Source of the DNA: Pseudomonas uvaldensis
GTDB taxonomy: Bacteria > Pseudomonadota > Gammaproteobacteria > Pseudomonadales > Pseudomonadaceae
Direction of reading: 5' to 3'
Assembly: GCF_021271205.1 (NCBI RefSeq)
Contig: NZ_JAIWKS010000008.1
Coordinates: 186,001 to 250,000 of the forward strand
Length of the DNA stretch: 64,000 nt
Position 1 is the stretch's first letter. Each line of letters opens with the position of its first letter. Position numbers and translations under genes: made by a program. The notes beneath the pieces are model-generated. The model ran no database searches. It was not told where the DNA came from and saw only the letters and a list, made by a program, of their open reading frames with translations. Positions 16,508-25,223 of this stretch are shown piece by piece.

Positions 16508-18652
16508 ATGAGCGATGCCATACGCTACGAAACCGGCCCTGACCGGATCGTCGTCCTGACCCTGGACATGCCGGACCAGAGCGCCAACACCATGAATGCG
16601 GTGTATCGCGAAGCCATGGCGGCCTGCGTAGCCCGTTTGAACGCTGAAAGAGACTTGATAGCGGGTGTCGTCATCACTTCCGCCAAGAAGACTTTCTTCG
16701 CAGGCGGTGACCTCAACGAACTGGTCCAGGTCCAGAGGGCCGAGGCCAAGGCGTTCTACGACATGATCCTGGCCCTCAAGGCGCAATTGCGTGCGCTGGA
16801 AACGTTGGGCAGGCCAGTGGTGGCCGCCATCAACGGTGCGGCCCTCGGTGGTGGCTGGGAGATTTGCCTGGCCTGCCACCACCGGGTGGCGCTGGATGAC
16901 CCGTCGCTGCAGATCGGCCTGCCGGAGGTCACCCTTGGCCTGCTGCCGGGCGGCGGCGGGGTGGTGCGGATGGTTCGCCTGCTTGGCCTGGAGAAAGCCC
17001 TGCCATACCTGCTCGAGGGTAAAAAGGTTCACCCTCGACAAGCGTTGCGGGCAGGCTTGATCGATGAGCTGGCGGCCGACCGTGACGAGTTGCTGTCCAA
17101 GGCGCGCGCCTGGATTCTTGCCAACCCGAACGCGGTCCAGCCTTGGGATGTGAAGGGATACAAGATCCCGGGAGGGACGCCATCCGATCCTGGCGTTGCG
17201 CAGATGCTGGCGATTGCCCCATCGATCCTGCGCAGCAAGACCCAGGGATGCCTGCCCGCGCCGGAGAGAATCCTTTGCGCCGCGGTGGAAGGTGCCCAGG
17301 TCAACTTCGACGCGGCGCAGTTGATTGAAACCCGCTATTTCACTGAGCTGACCACCGGCCAAGTGGCGAAGAACCTGATAGGTACGTTCTGGTTCCAGCT
17401 CAACCAAATCAAGGCCGGAGGTTCGCGCCCACAGGGCTTCGCGCCCTATCTGACAAAAAAGGTCGGTGTGCTCGGTGCCGGCATGATGGGCGCCGGCATC
17501 GCCTGTGTCTGCGCTCTGGGCGGAATCGAGGTGGTACTCAAGGATGTCGACCTTCGTGCGGCGGAGAAGGGCAAGGCCCGTTTGGTCGCGCTGCTGGACA
17601 GGAAAGTCGCCCGCGATGAGATGACCGTGCAACAGTGCGAAGCTACGCTGGCCCGCGTCCATGTCACGGACAGCGATGCCGACCTCGCCGGTTGCGACCT
17701 GGTCATCGAGGCGGTGTTCGAAGATCGCGGCCTGAAGGCCAGGGTCTCGGCCGCCGCCCAGGCGGTGGTCGGGCGCGAGGCGGTCATTGCCTCCAATACT
17801 TCGACATTGCCCATTACCGGCCTGGCAACGGCGGTGCCGGACCCGACGAAGTTCATCGGCCTGCACTTTTTCAGTCCCGTGGAAAAAATGCCTCTGGTGG
17901 AAATTATCAAGGGCACCTGCACCAGCGATGAAACCCTGGCTCGCAGTTTCGATTTCGTCCTGCAAATCAACAAGACGCCGATTGTGGTCAATGACAGTCG
18001 CGGCTTCTTCACCTCAAGGGTATTCGGCACCTTCACCCAGGAAGGTATCGCCATGCTCGGCGAGGGCGTGAGCGCGCCCATGATCGAGACCGAAGCGCGC
18101 AAGGCCGGCATGCCGGTCGGCCCCCTGGCGGTTTCTGACGAAGTTTCCCTCAGCTTGATGAGTCATATCCGCGCCCAAACCCTCCAGGACCTGCGAGCGG
18201 AAGGAAAAGCACCGCTCGACCACCCGGCATTCGCAGTGATCGATCTGCTGCTCAACGAATACAAGCGTCCTGGTAAAGCCGCTGGCGCGGGTTTCTACGA
18301 CTATCCGGCCAATGGGCCGAAGCATTTGTGGCCGGGCCTCAAGACCCGTTTCGAGAACGTTGGCAGGCAAATCTCCGAGCGGGACATTCGTGACCGTCTG
18401 CTGTTTATCCAGGCCCTGGAAACCGTGCGCTGTATGGAAGAGGGTGTGCTCGCTTCGACCGCAGACGCCAACGTCGGGTCGGTTTTCGGCATCGGCTTCG
18501 CGGCCTGGACCGGCGGCGCGTTGCAGTTCATCAACCAGTACGGTCTGAAGGATTTCGTTGCCCGTGCCCAGTATCTGTCCGAGCAATATGGCGAGCGTTT
18601 CGCTCCGCCGGCCCTGCTGTTGGAAAAAGCCGCGAGGCATGAGCTGTTCTGA
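16508..18652 (+). CDS. bifunctional enoyl-CoA hydratase/3-hydroxyacyl-CoA dehydrogenase, FadB/FadJ type
   Basis: The 714-residue protein has a crotonase domain at residues 1-190 (LGGGWEICLACHH and GLPEVTLGLLPGGGG hold the two catalytic glutamates), then an NAD-binding domain opening VGVLGAGMMGAGIACVCALG and a hydroxyacyl-CoA dehydrogenase C-terminal pair of domains with HFFSPVEKMPLVEI. It hydrates 2-enoyl-CoA and oxidises the 3-hydroxy product. It forms an operon with the thiolase just upstream. The start at 16508 is chosen because the ATG has GAGG ten bases upstream and the upstream residues (MLF) are not conserved-looking. Its length matches FadJ/FadB relatives. Confidence 0.95.
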   Translation: MSDAIRYETGPDRIVVLTLDMPDQSANTMNAVYREAMAACVARLNAERDLIAGVVITSAKKTFFAGGDLNELVQVQRAEAKAFYDMILALKAQLRALETLGRPVVAAINGAALGGGWEICLACHHRVALDDPSLQIGLPEVTLGLLPGGGGVVRMVRLLGLEKALPYLLEGKKVHPRQALRAGLIDELAADRDELLSKARAWILANPNAVQPWDVKGYKIPGGTPSDPGVAQMLAIAPSILRSKTQGCLPAPERILCAAVEGAQVNFDAAQLIETRYFTELTTGQVAKNLIGTFWFQLNQIKAGGSRPQGFAPYLTKKVGVLGAGMMGAGIACVCALGGIEVVLKDVDLRAAEKGKARLVALLDRKVARDEMTVQQCEATLARVHVTDSDADLAGCDLVIEAVFEDRGLKARVSAAAQAVVGREAVIASNTSTLPITGLATAVPDPTKFIGLHFFSPVEKMPLVEIIKGTCTSDETLARSFDFVLQINKTPIVVNDSRGFFTSRVFGTFTQEGIAMLGEGVSAPMIETEARKAGMPVGPLAVSDEVSLSLMSHIRAQTLQDLRAEGKAPLDHPAFAVIDLLLNEYKRPGKAAGAGFYDYPANGPKHLWPGLKTRFENVGRQISERDIRDRLLFIQALETVRCMEEGVLASTADANVGSVFGIGFAAWTGGALQFINQYGLKDFVARAQYLSEQYGERFAPPALLLEKAARHELF

Positions 18653-18737
18653 CGGTGAGGAAGGGCTTGCCTTGGAGCAGTGTTTCAAGGCAGGCTCTGG
18701 GTGTGCAATATTCCCATCACCGTGTCAGGTATTTTTT

Positions 18738-19457
18738 ATGTCGCTACGCATCTGCATCTTGGAGACCGATATCCTGCGTCCGGAATTGGCCGATCAATAT
18801 CAGGGCTACGGGCAGATGTTCCAGCGCCTGTTCTCGCAGCAGCCCATCGAGGCGCAATTCGTCGTCTACAACGTGATGCAAGGCCATTACCCCAGCGACG
18901 ACGAGCAGTTCGACGCCTATCTGGTGACCGGCAGCAAGGCGGACTCCTTTGGCACTGACCCCTGGATCCAGACGCTCAAGACCTTCCTGCTGGATCGCTA
19001 CAAGCGTGGCGACAAATTGCTGGGCGTCTGTTTCGGGCACCAATTACTGGCGCTACTGCTGGGCGGCAAGGCTGAGCGTGCGACCCAGGGCTGGGGCGTG
19101 GGCACCCATCGCTATAAATTGGCGGCCAAGGCGCCATGGATGAGCCCGGTGATGGAAGAACTGACCTTGCTGATCAGCCACCAGGACCAGGTCACCCAAT
19201 TGCCCGAGAACGCCACGGTCATCGCCTCCAGCGATTTCTGCCCGTACGCGGCCTATCACATCGACGATCAGGTGCTGTGCTTCCAGGGCCATCCCGAGTT
19301 TATCCACGACTATTCCCGGGCGCTGCTGGATATCCGCCAGCAACATCTGGGCGAGCAGGTCTACAGTCAAGGCGTTGCGAGCCTTGAACAGGAGCACCAC
19401 GGCACGACGGTGGCGGAGTGGATGATGCGTTTTGTGGCACACAAACCGCAGGCCTGA
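18738..19457 (+). CDS. class I glutamine amidotransferase domain protein (GMP-synthase GATase-like)
   Basis: The 239-residue protein has the catalytic cysteine in LGVCFGHQLLALLLGG and the histidine-glutamate pair in CFQGHPEFIHDY, the GATase class I signature. It therefore cleaves glutamine to release ammonia or hydrolyses a gamma-glutamyl bond. It is not next to a synthase partner; such free-standing members include gamma-glutamyl hydrolases of polyamine or peptide breakdown. The ATG at 18738 is used; the preceding sequence from 18558 overlaps the FadB-like gene and is not part of it. Substrate unknown. Confidence 0.85.
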   Translation: MSLRICILETDILRPELADQYQGYGQMFQRLFSQQPIEAQFVVYNVMQGHYPSDDEQFDAYLVTGSKADSFGTDPWIQTLKTFLLDRYKRGDKLLGVCFGHQLLALLLGGKAERATQGWGVGTHRYKLAAKAPWMSPVMEELTLLISHQDQVTQLPENATVIASSDFCPYAAYHIDDQVLCFQGHPEFIHDYSRALLDIRQQHLGEQVYSQGVASLEQEHHGTTVAEWMMRFVAHKPQA

Positions 19458-19477
19458 CAGACCCTGTGTTTCGAACC

Positions 19478-19525
19478 CCTGTGGGAGCGAGCCTGCTCGC
19501 GATAGCGGCGACAAAACTCCCACAG
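19478..19525. repeat. truncated REP element
   Basis: One REP copy (CTGTGGGAGCGAGCCTGCTC) is followed after a shortened gap by only the outer CTCCCACAG of the second arm. It lies between the converging GATase and corA genes. Confidence 0.8.
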
Positions 19526-19537
19526 TATGACGTTGCG

Positions 19538-20509
19538 TTACAACCACCCCGACCGCTTGAAGCTGGCCCACAACGCGGTGCATCCCACCGTAATCACGCC
19601 CAGCACCATGAAATACCCGTAATGCCAGCTCAACTCCGGCATATCCTCGAAATTCATGCCGTAGATCCCCGCCACCGCCGTCGGGAACGCCAGGATGGCT
19701 GCCCAGGCCGCGAACTTGCGCTGCACCACACTCTGACGTGATGCCTCGAGTAGCACGCCGACCTCGATGGTCTGGCTGGCAATGTCCGCCAAGGTGGTCA
19801 GGTCTTCCATCTGCCGTGTGACATGGATCTGCACATCGCGGAAGTACGGACGCATATTTTTGTCGATGAAAGGGAAGTTCAGCTTTTGCAGTTCTTCGCT
19901 GATCTCCACCATCGGTGCCGCATAGCGACGCAGGCGCAGCACGTCCCGGCGCAGGCTATGCAGTTTCTGGATATCCCGTTCGTTCAAGGCGCTGCATAGC
20001 ACATACTGCTCTAGCTCATCGATCTCGGCATGAATGGCTTCGCCCACTGGCTGGTAGTTTTCGATCACGAAATCGAGGATGGCATAGAGCACGAAATCTT
20101 CCCCGTGCTCCAGCAGAAGGGGGCGGGCCTCACAGCGCTGTCGGACGTGGGCATAGGAAGCCGAATGGCCGTTGCGGGCAGTGATGATGTAACCCTTGCC
20201 GGCGAAGATATGGGTCTCGATGAACTGCAGCTTGCCGTCCTTGCGTATCGGCGAATACGTCACGATGAACAGCGCATCGCCGAAAGTCTCCAGCTTCGGG
20301 CGGCTGTGCTTCTCCATGGCGTCTTCGATGGCGAGTTCATGCAGGTTGAATTGACGCTGCAGGTTGGTCAGCTCTTCGGCATTGGGCTCTTCAAGGCCGA
20401 TCCACACGAAATGTCCGGGTTTGGCAGCCCAGGCGCTGCCCTCGTCGAGGGTGATGTTGGTGACTTTCTTTCCGGCGCTATATACCGCAGCAGCAACGAC
20501 TCTACCCAT
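19538..20509 (-). CDS. corA: CorA-type magnesium/cobalt transporter
   Basis: The 323-residue protein ends with two transmembrane helices and, at the end of the first, the family motif GMN (IYGMNFEDMPE). The long N-terminal cytoplasmic part (about 260 residues) has the alternating helical pattern of CorA and a SRPKLETFGDALFIVTYSP segment typical of the family. CorA forms a pentameric inner-membrane channel for divalent cations. The ATG at 20509 follows a weak ribosome binding site. It lies downstream of plsC on the same strand but behind the plsC terminator, so it is probably expressed independently. Confidence 0.93.
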   Translation of the reverse strand: MGRVVAAAVYSAGKKVTNITLDEGSAWAAKPGHFVWIGLEEPNAEELTNLQRQFNLHELAIEDAMEKHSRPKLETFGDALFIVTYSPIRKDGKLQFIETHIFAGKGYIITARNGHSASYAHVRQRCEARPLLLEHGEDFVLYAILDFVIENYQPVGEAIHAEIDELEQYVLCSALNERDIQKLHSLRRDVLRLRRYAAPMVEISEELQKLNFPFIDKNMRPYFRDVQIHVTRQMEDLTTLADIASQTIEVGVLLEASRQSVVQRKFAAWAAILAFPTAVAGIYGMNFEDMPELSWHYGYFMVLGVITVGCTALWASFKRSGWL

Positions 20510-20606
20510 AATGGCGGTTCACTTCTTCTTCGAATTGGCAGTCAGGCAGTGTCCAGCTTAGCGTGCCCTGATGCTTGAGAGTCAGCAAAATCCATCGAGT
20601 TCGCAG

Positions 20607-20635
20607 GAAAAAGAAACCCGCCATACGGGCGGGTT
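20607..20635 (-). terminator. rho-independent terminator of plsC
   Basis: On the minus strand AACCCGCC-CGTAT-GGCGGGTT is followed by a T-rich tract, just past the plsC stop. Confidence 0.88.
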
Positions 20636-20643
20636 ATGCGGGT

Positions 20644-21366
20644 TCAAGCGTTCTGCACCTGTCGATCCATCGACTCGATGCATTCATGCATTTGCTCGCG
20701 ACATTGGGCCATCAGCCGAGGCATGTCCTCCATGCTAAGCCCAGCTGTGGGAATGACCGGCAACGAGCGTATGAGAATGTCACCACTGCGCCAGCGATTG
20801 AGGCGCATGTGGTTGATGTAATTGCTGACGCACACCGGGACAATCGGCACTCCGGCGGCGATCGCCATCTGAAAGGCGCCTTTCTTGAACGCAAGCAACT
20901 CGTGACCTAGATTGCGAGTACCTTCCGGGAACACCCAGATGGACGTTTCCTCGTGCTGCAGTGTATGAGTGGTGGTCAGCATCGACCGACGTGCCTTGAT
21001 CGCATTGCCACGATCGATCAACACGTTCCCCGCCAGCCAGAACAACTGTCCGAACAGCGGCACCCATTTCAGGCTTTTCTTGCCGATACACACCGTACGA
21101 TGGGGCACTACATTGCCGAACACGAACAGGTCATAGTTGGACTGATGGTTGGCGATGATCACGCAACTCGGAGGCTTATTGGCCAGCGTTCCGACCTCGG
21201 CCTTGACCCGCAGGCCCAGAATCCGCATCGCGGGCCAGGCATACAGCCTCGCGCATAAACGGCTGTTGTCCGGATTGAACGGGCGGCATAACCCCAGGAC
21301 CAGACCGAGTACACCCGCCAGGATAAAGTGCAGGCCCATCAACAACATGCGCAGTACGAACAACAT
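20644..21366 (-). CDS. plsC: 1-acyl-sn-glycerol-3-phosphate acyltransferase
   Basis: The 240-residue protein starts with a hydrophobic membrane segment (MLFVLRMLLMGLHFILAG) and carries the acyltransferase motifs NHQSNYDL (catalytic HX4D) and FPEGTRN (phosphate binding). It adds the second acyl chain in phosphatidic acid synthesis at the inner membrane. It is a monocistronic-looking gene with its own terminator. Pseudomonas carries several PlsC paralogues, so this may be a specialised copy. Confidence 0.93.
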   Translation of the reverse strand: MLFVLRMLLMGLHFILAGVLGLVLGLCRPFNPDNSRLCARLYAWPAMRILGLRVKAEVGTLANKPPSCVIIANHQSNYDLFVFGNVVPHRTVCIGKKSLKWVPLFGQLFWLAGNVLIDRGNAIKARRSMLTTTHTLQHEETSIWVFPEGTRNLGHELLAFKKGAFQMAIAAGVPIVPVCVSNYINHMRLNRWRSGDILIRSLPVIPTAGLSMEDMPRLMAQCREQMHECIESMDRQVQNA

Positions 21367-21532
21367 CTACAGGCCCCACTGGGACAAAAGGTGGCGCAGT
21401 GTACGAATGTGCACTGTTTTCGGCAATTCTCGCTACGGGCATTGGAATTGGGCGATCTTCAACGAGATGTCTGGAATTTACGCGTAAGAAGCGAGCTAGA
21501 ACGGCTAGAGATTTCTAAACGCGAGGTGTAAT

Positions 21533-21565
21533 AAAAAACCCGACGCTGGGGTCGGGCTTTCTTTC
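21533..21565 (-). terminator. rho-independent terminator after the crotonase gene
   Basis: GCCCGAC-CCCAGC-GTCGGGT followed by TTTTT on the minus strand, 15 bases past the stop. AT runs on both sides could let it act in both directions. Confidence 0.88.
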
Positions 21566-21579
21566 GAGCAGTCAGGGCG

Positions 21580-22269
21580 TTAACCCATGTGCTCCTGATC
21601 CAGCAGAATGGCACTGTCCAGCGTTTCCAACAGCGCCTTGCGGACTTTCAACTTGGTGTTCTTGTGGGCGCTCATGTTGATCTTCTTCAACTGACGCGCC
21701 GCCTCCATGGCCGCACCCTGCAGCTCTTGCGCCGCTACCACTTTGTCGAGGAAGCCGGCATCCACGGCGCTCTGTGGATCGAACATCTCGGCATTGATGA
21801 CCGAGCGATGGAAGGCCGACTTACGTAACCGATCACGGGCCAGTTCGATACCGGCGTGGTGCATGGTCATGCCGATCTGCACCTCGTTCAGGCCGATAGT
21901 GAACGGCCCCTCGACACCAATGCGGTAATCCGCCGAGAGCAACAGGAATGCACCCTTGGCCACCGCGTGCCCCGGGCAGGCGACAACGACGGGGAAGGGG
22001 TGGGACAACAGGCGACGGGCCAGGGTCGAACCGGCAGTGACCAGACTCACCGCTTCCTTGGGGCCGGCGGTCATGACTTTGAGATCGTAACCGCCGGATA
22101 GAATCCCTGGCTGCCCGGTAATGATCACCACCGCACGGTCTGCCGTAGCCTGGTCCAGCGCAGCGTTAAACGCAGTAATCACATCCGGCGAAATGGCGTT
22201 GACCTTGCCGTTGTTCAAGGTCAGGGTCGCGATACCATCCTCTAGGTGGTAGGCAATCAGATCGCTCAT
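21580..22269 (-). CDS. crotonase-superfamily protein (annotated enoyl-CoA hydratase, atypical active site)
   Basis: The 229-residue protein starts MSDLIAYHLEDGIATLTLNN, typical of the crotonase fold, and keeps the oxyanion-hole strand ILSGGYDLKVM. In the helix where hydratases have GGGxE it reads AVAKGAFLLLSADYR, so the first catalytic glutamate is replaced; the second glutamate is kept in GLNEVQIGMT. It may therefore act on another CoA ester or catalyse isomerisation or hydrolysis. The start at 22269 is favoured over 22311 because the alignment with crotonases begins there. It has its own terminator and no adjacent CoA gene. Confidence 0.85.
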   Translation of the reverse strand: MSDLIAYHLEDGIATLTLNNGKVNAISPDVITAFNAALDQATADRAVVIITGQPGILSGGYDLKVMTAGPKEAVSLVTAGSTLARRLLSHPFPVVVACPGHAVAKGAFLLLSADYRIGVEGPFTIGLNEVQIGMTMHHAGIELARDRLRKSAFHRSVINAEMFDPQSAVDAGFLDKVVAAQELQGAAMEAARQLKKINMSAHKNTKLKVRKALLETLDSAILLDQEHMG

Positions 22270-22576
22270 GGCGCTATTCCTTGTAAGAGAAGTGACGCAG
22301 ACGTTACCCACCGTCGCAGGTCCGGTAAAGCGCTATGACTGACTCACCGGTCAGCCCTCCGGCACCGCAAACGCCCCGAACCGCCCGCCCGGCCGCGCCC
22401 CCCGTTAAAGAACAGTGCGCTGACGTACCCGAAGATTGTCCGGTTTGCCATGCGCCAGCCTGTTTGGAACCCCGATCCCTTTAACCGCATGAAAATTCTG
22501 AAAAAAACCTTTGCCATCGGAAAGCCTTTCGACTACATTAGCGCGCCTCGACAGACTGAACAGTTTGCCGAGACAC
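22270..22576. promoter_or_regulatory. gap holding the tRNA-Ser promoter
   Basis: This 307-base gap between the divergent crotonase gene and tRNA-Ser holds a good sigma-70-type promoter: TTGCCA at 22511-22516, a 17-base spacer, and TACATT at 22534-22539, placing a start about 30 bases before the tRNA. The rest shows nothing I can name. Confidence 0.7.
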
Positions 22577-22666
22577 GGTGAAGTGTCCGAGTGGCTTAAG
22601 GAGCACGCCTGGAAAGTGTGTATACAGGAAACTGTATCGAGAGTTCGAATCTCTCCTTCACCGCCA
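22577..22666 (+). tRNA. tRNA-Ser (anticodon GGA)
   Basis: The 90-base sequence has the acceptor pair GGTGAAG/CTTCACC, discriminator G and an encoded CCA at 22664-22666, a long variable arm as expected for serine, the T loop GTTCGAATC, and an anticodon loop CT-GGA-AA. It reads UCC and UCU. It has its own promoter and a terminator-like hairpin after it. Confidence 0.95.
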
Positions 22667-22676
22667 AATTCTGCAA

Positions 22677-22724
22677 GCACAAACCCCTGATTTTCCTGGA
22701 GAAAGTCGGGGGTTTGTGGTTTTT
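22677..22724 (+). terminator. rho-independent terminator after tRNA-Ser
   Basis: ACAAACCCC pairs with GGGGTTTGTGG across a short interior, followed by TTTTT, beginning 11 bases after CCA. Confidence 0.8.
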
Positions 22725-22894
22725 GGCGTCGTGAAAAACGTGGATATGGGAACAGCGTGGGATTCAAGCTGTTCAAGCGGAGCGTTCTTCGGTCCTGGTC
22801 GCCAGCTCACTCCAGCGCTGAATCCCCTCTGGCACCGCCCTCCGGATGAAACTAAGCTAGAGCCCGACTGCTTTCCCGTAATTGGATATGAAAG

Positions 22895-23374
22895 ATGAAA
22901 AGGATTTTGTGCAGCGCAATCGCGCTGAGTACGCTCATTGCGTTCTCGAACCCCGCCTGCGCCGGGCCTTCCTCCCTGGATGACGCCCGCGCCCTCGTTG
23001 CTCAAACCGGACTGGGCAAGAAGCTCTCTTCCCTTGCGCTCCTGACCGCGAAAAGCACTACCACTTACGCAATGATCGCTCAAAAGCTGGGGAATGCGAG
23101 CGCAAACAGCGCGGTGTCCGACGAGATCAATGCGTTGCTGCCGAAATATCAACCCAAATGGGATGAAAGCCTTGCAGCAGCTTATGAAAGGTCGTTCTCC
23201 AGGGAAGAACTGTCATCGCTTGCCTCCGAAGGTCGCGCTTCAAAATATGCGCCGCAGGTCAGGGAGCGGCAGGCCGGGATCGGCCGCTATATGGAGTCGA
23301 ACGCCAAGCCCATCCTGGTCGGCCTGGTTTCCGATGCGCTCAAGGCAGCCATGTCCAAGCACGTCCCCCAATAG
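22895..23374 (+). CDS. hypothetical exported protein
   Basis: The 159-residue protein has a signal peptide (MKRILCSAIALSTLIAFSNP, cleavage near ACA-GP) and a mainly helical mature part of about 135 residues rich in alanine, serine and lysine, without cysteines. The layout (ALVAQTGLGKKL near the front, then a long helical segment ending EELSSLASEG) is reminiscent of DUF2059-type periplasmic proteins, but I would not assign it. A 228-base gap separates it from the tRNA-Ser gene. Function unknown. Confidence 0.7.
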   Translation: MKRILCSAIALSTLIAFSNPACAGPSSLDDARALVAQTGLGKKLSSLALLTAKSTTTYAMIAQKLGNASANSAVSDEINALLPKYQPKWDESLAAAYERSFSREELSSLASEGRASKYAPQVRERQAGIGRYMESNAKPILVGLVSDALKAAMSKHVPQ

Positions 23375-23463
23375 ATCGCGGAACGGACCCTTCGAATCGA
23401 AAGGGACGACTGGTCAATCGGGATGTCTATCGCCAACAGGATCCCCAATGGCCAGGACGTCCC

Positions 23464-24558
23464 ATGCCTCATCCCCGTATCGGTTTCGCTTGCCAATACC
23501 GACATCCCGCGCAAGGCCTGTCGGCGAGCGAACTGAAGACAATCGAAAGCCCCTTCAACCCCCGCACCACCACGCTGCGTTGGATGGATGGGGTCGCGCC
23601 GCAGGTGGCCCGCGACAGGTTGGTCGACATCGTGGTCCACAACCTCGAAGCCCAGATGCGCTTGATTGCCTATGTGGCCGAGCTGCCACCCACGTTGCGC
23701 ATGCTTCGATTGAGCAGCGACCTGTTGCCTTTCTACAGCCACGAAAAGGTGCGCGGTTTCTATCAGGACCGCATGATCCAGAGCCTGCTGGAGGAACGCT
23801 TCGCCGCGATTGGTCTATCAGCACGCGCCGCGGATGTTCGCCTGTCGTTTCATCCCGGCCAGTATTGCGTGTTGGGTTCGGACAAGCCGACAGTGGTCGA
23901 GAACAGCATCGCCGAATTCGAGTACCACGCCGACATGATCAGGATGATGGGCTACGGCCGTCGCTTCCAGGATTTCAAATGCAATGTCCATATAGCCGGT
24001 CGGCTGGGTAGCGAAGGGGTCCGTTCTGTCTGGTCACGGTTATCGGAGGTGGCGCGCAATTGCATCACCTTCGAGAACGAAGAGAAGACTTACGGGGTGG
24101 ATGACTGTCTGCAACTGGCGGATCTGGCGCCGGTTGTCCTGGATATTCATCACTGCTGGATCAACGAAAACGACTACATTGCCCCGGATGCGCAACGGGT
24201 CGAACGCATTATCGATAGTTGGCGCGGTGTGCGGCCCACCATGCATTACTCACAGCCGCCGGAGCGCCTCCAGGACCTGGGCTTTGACGCCGAGCACAAA
24301 TTGGAAATGGAGGCGTTGCTCAAGGTGGTTTCCAAGCGTGATCTATATGGTCACAGCGCCCGGATGTGGAATCGTTGGACGAACGATTATGCCCTCAAAT
24401 TTCTGGACCGCTTCGACATCATGCTGGAGGCCAAGGACAAGAACCTGGCTGCACTGGCGTTCCATGAACATTTCGTCTCGACATTGAGTGAACGTGACCG
24501 CTCAAACAGCATCGTGCAACCCCACGGCAGTATCGAGCAAAAGCATCCCGGTACATAG
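23464..24558 (+). CDS. uvsE: UV damage endonuclease UvsE/UvdE
   Basis: The 364-residue protein has the UvdE TIM-barrel features: an N-terminal IGFACQYRHPAQG, the MLRLSSDLLPFYSH motif, LSFHPGQYCVLGSD (metal-binding His in HPGQ), the glutamate in CITFENEEKTYG, and VVLDIHHCWINEND with HH metal ligands, ending with HSARMWNRWTNDYA. It nicks DNA immediately 5' of UV photoproducts, an alternative to the Uvr excision pathway, and uses divalent metal ions. UvsE occurs in only some Pseudomonas, and here lies in a patch of strain-variable-looking small genes after a tRNA. Confidence 0.93.
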   Translation: MPHPRIGFACQYRHPAQGLSASELKTIESPFNPRTTTLRWMDGVAPQVARDRLVDIVVHNLEAQMRLIAYVAELPPTLRMLRLSSDLLPFYSHEKVRGFYQDRMIQSLLEERFAAIGLSARAADVRLSFHPGQYCVLGSDKPTVVENSIAEFEYHADMIRMMGYGRRFQDFKCNVHIAGRLGSEGVRSVWSRLSEVARNCITFENEEKTYGVDDCLQLADLAPVVLDIHHCWINENDYIAPDAQRVERIIDSWRGVRPTMHYSQPPERLQDLGFDAEHKLEMEALLKVVSKRDLYGHSARMWNRWTNDYALKFLDRFDIMLEAKDKNLAALAFHEHFVSTLSERDRSNSIVQPHGSIEQKHPGT

Positions 24559-24613
24559 GGTTAAGGTTTTCCTGAAGAGAGTCTTATCAGCTTAATCGCC
24601 GGGAGAAAACATC

Positions 24614-25114
24614 ATGTTCATTTGGATGAGTCCAGCGGTGCGCCTTAAAGCGCTTGCGGTGTGCCTGGTACTTTCAACGGGCGCGGCGTTGGCTTCGCAA
24701 ACCGCCAGCCAGGAAGCCAATGCACATCGGGTGCGCCAGGCGTTCGCGGATTGGCAGCACGGCAGGGGCACCGTTTTCGATTTGCTGGCGCCTGATGCGA
24801 CGTGGACTGTCGCCGGATCCAGCCCCGTTTCCGCCGTGTATGGCAGTAAGGTCGATTTGATGGAGCGCGCCGTACGTCCCATCAGCGCCCGGCTGGCGAC
24901 ACCCATTTACCCAACCGTCGAAAGTATCGTGGCCGATGACGATGTCGTGGTGGTGCTATGGCGTGGGGAAGCGACAGCACTGGATCGCAAGCCCTATAAC
25001 AACACCTATCTTTGGCATATGACGTTCAAGGATGGGCAGGTTATCGACGTGAAGGCGTTTCTGGATACTTTTGTGCTGAACGATCTCATGGTTCGCGTGA
25101 AGCCAACCCGATAG
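24614..25114 (+). CDS. exported SnoaL-like (NTF2-fold) protein
   Basis: The 166-residue protein has a signal peptide (about residues 1-27, ending GAALA) followed by an NTF2-like domain: ANAHRVRQAFADWQHGRG opens the fold and NNTYLWHMTFKDGQVID VKAF closes it (read as two parts). Members of this group bind or isomerise small hydrophobic compounds, but most exported examples have no known substrate. It is preceded by CGGGAGAAAACATC just before the ATG, a good ribosome binding site. It stands alone 55 bases after uvsE. Confidence 0.8.
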   Translation: MFIWMSPAVRLKALAVCLVLSTGAALASQTASQEANAHRVRQAFADWQHGRGTVFDLLAPDATWTVAGSSPVSAVYGSKVDLMERAVRPISARLATPIYPTVESIVADDDVVVVLWRGEATALDRKPYNNTYLWHMTFKDGQVIDVKAFLDTFVLNDLMVRVKPTR

Positions 25115-25223
25115 CGGTCTTTCTCTGCGAGGAGGCTGGCATGGGCTCATATCATGTCCTAGCCTTGCCTTGACCAGCAAAATCCCACCGGTCGCACCGA
25201 AAAGTAAGCCGGGGAGTCATGGA

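Noticed and set aside
16418..17965. 515-residue minus-strand open frame opposite the FadB-like gene
   Set aside because: It is a shadow of a well-supported enzyme; no motif and no ribosome binding site.
22577..22666. tRNA-Ser as an integration site for a genomic island
   Set aside because: I looked for a repeat of the tRNA 3' end (GTTCGAATCTCTCC) further downstream within the window and saw none, and no integrase is present. An island extending past the window is not excluded.
23094..24011. 305-residue plus-strand frame overlapping the exported protein and uvsE
   Set aside because: It overlaps two better-supported genes in another frame and has no domain.
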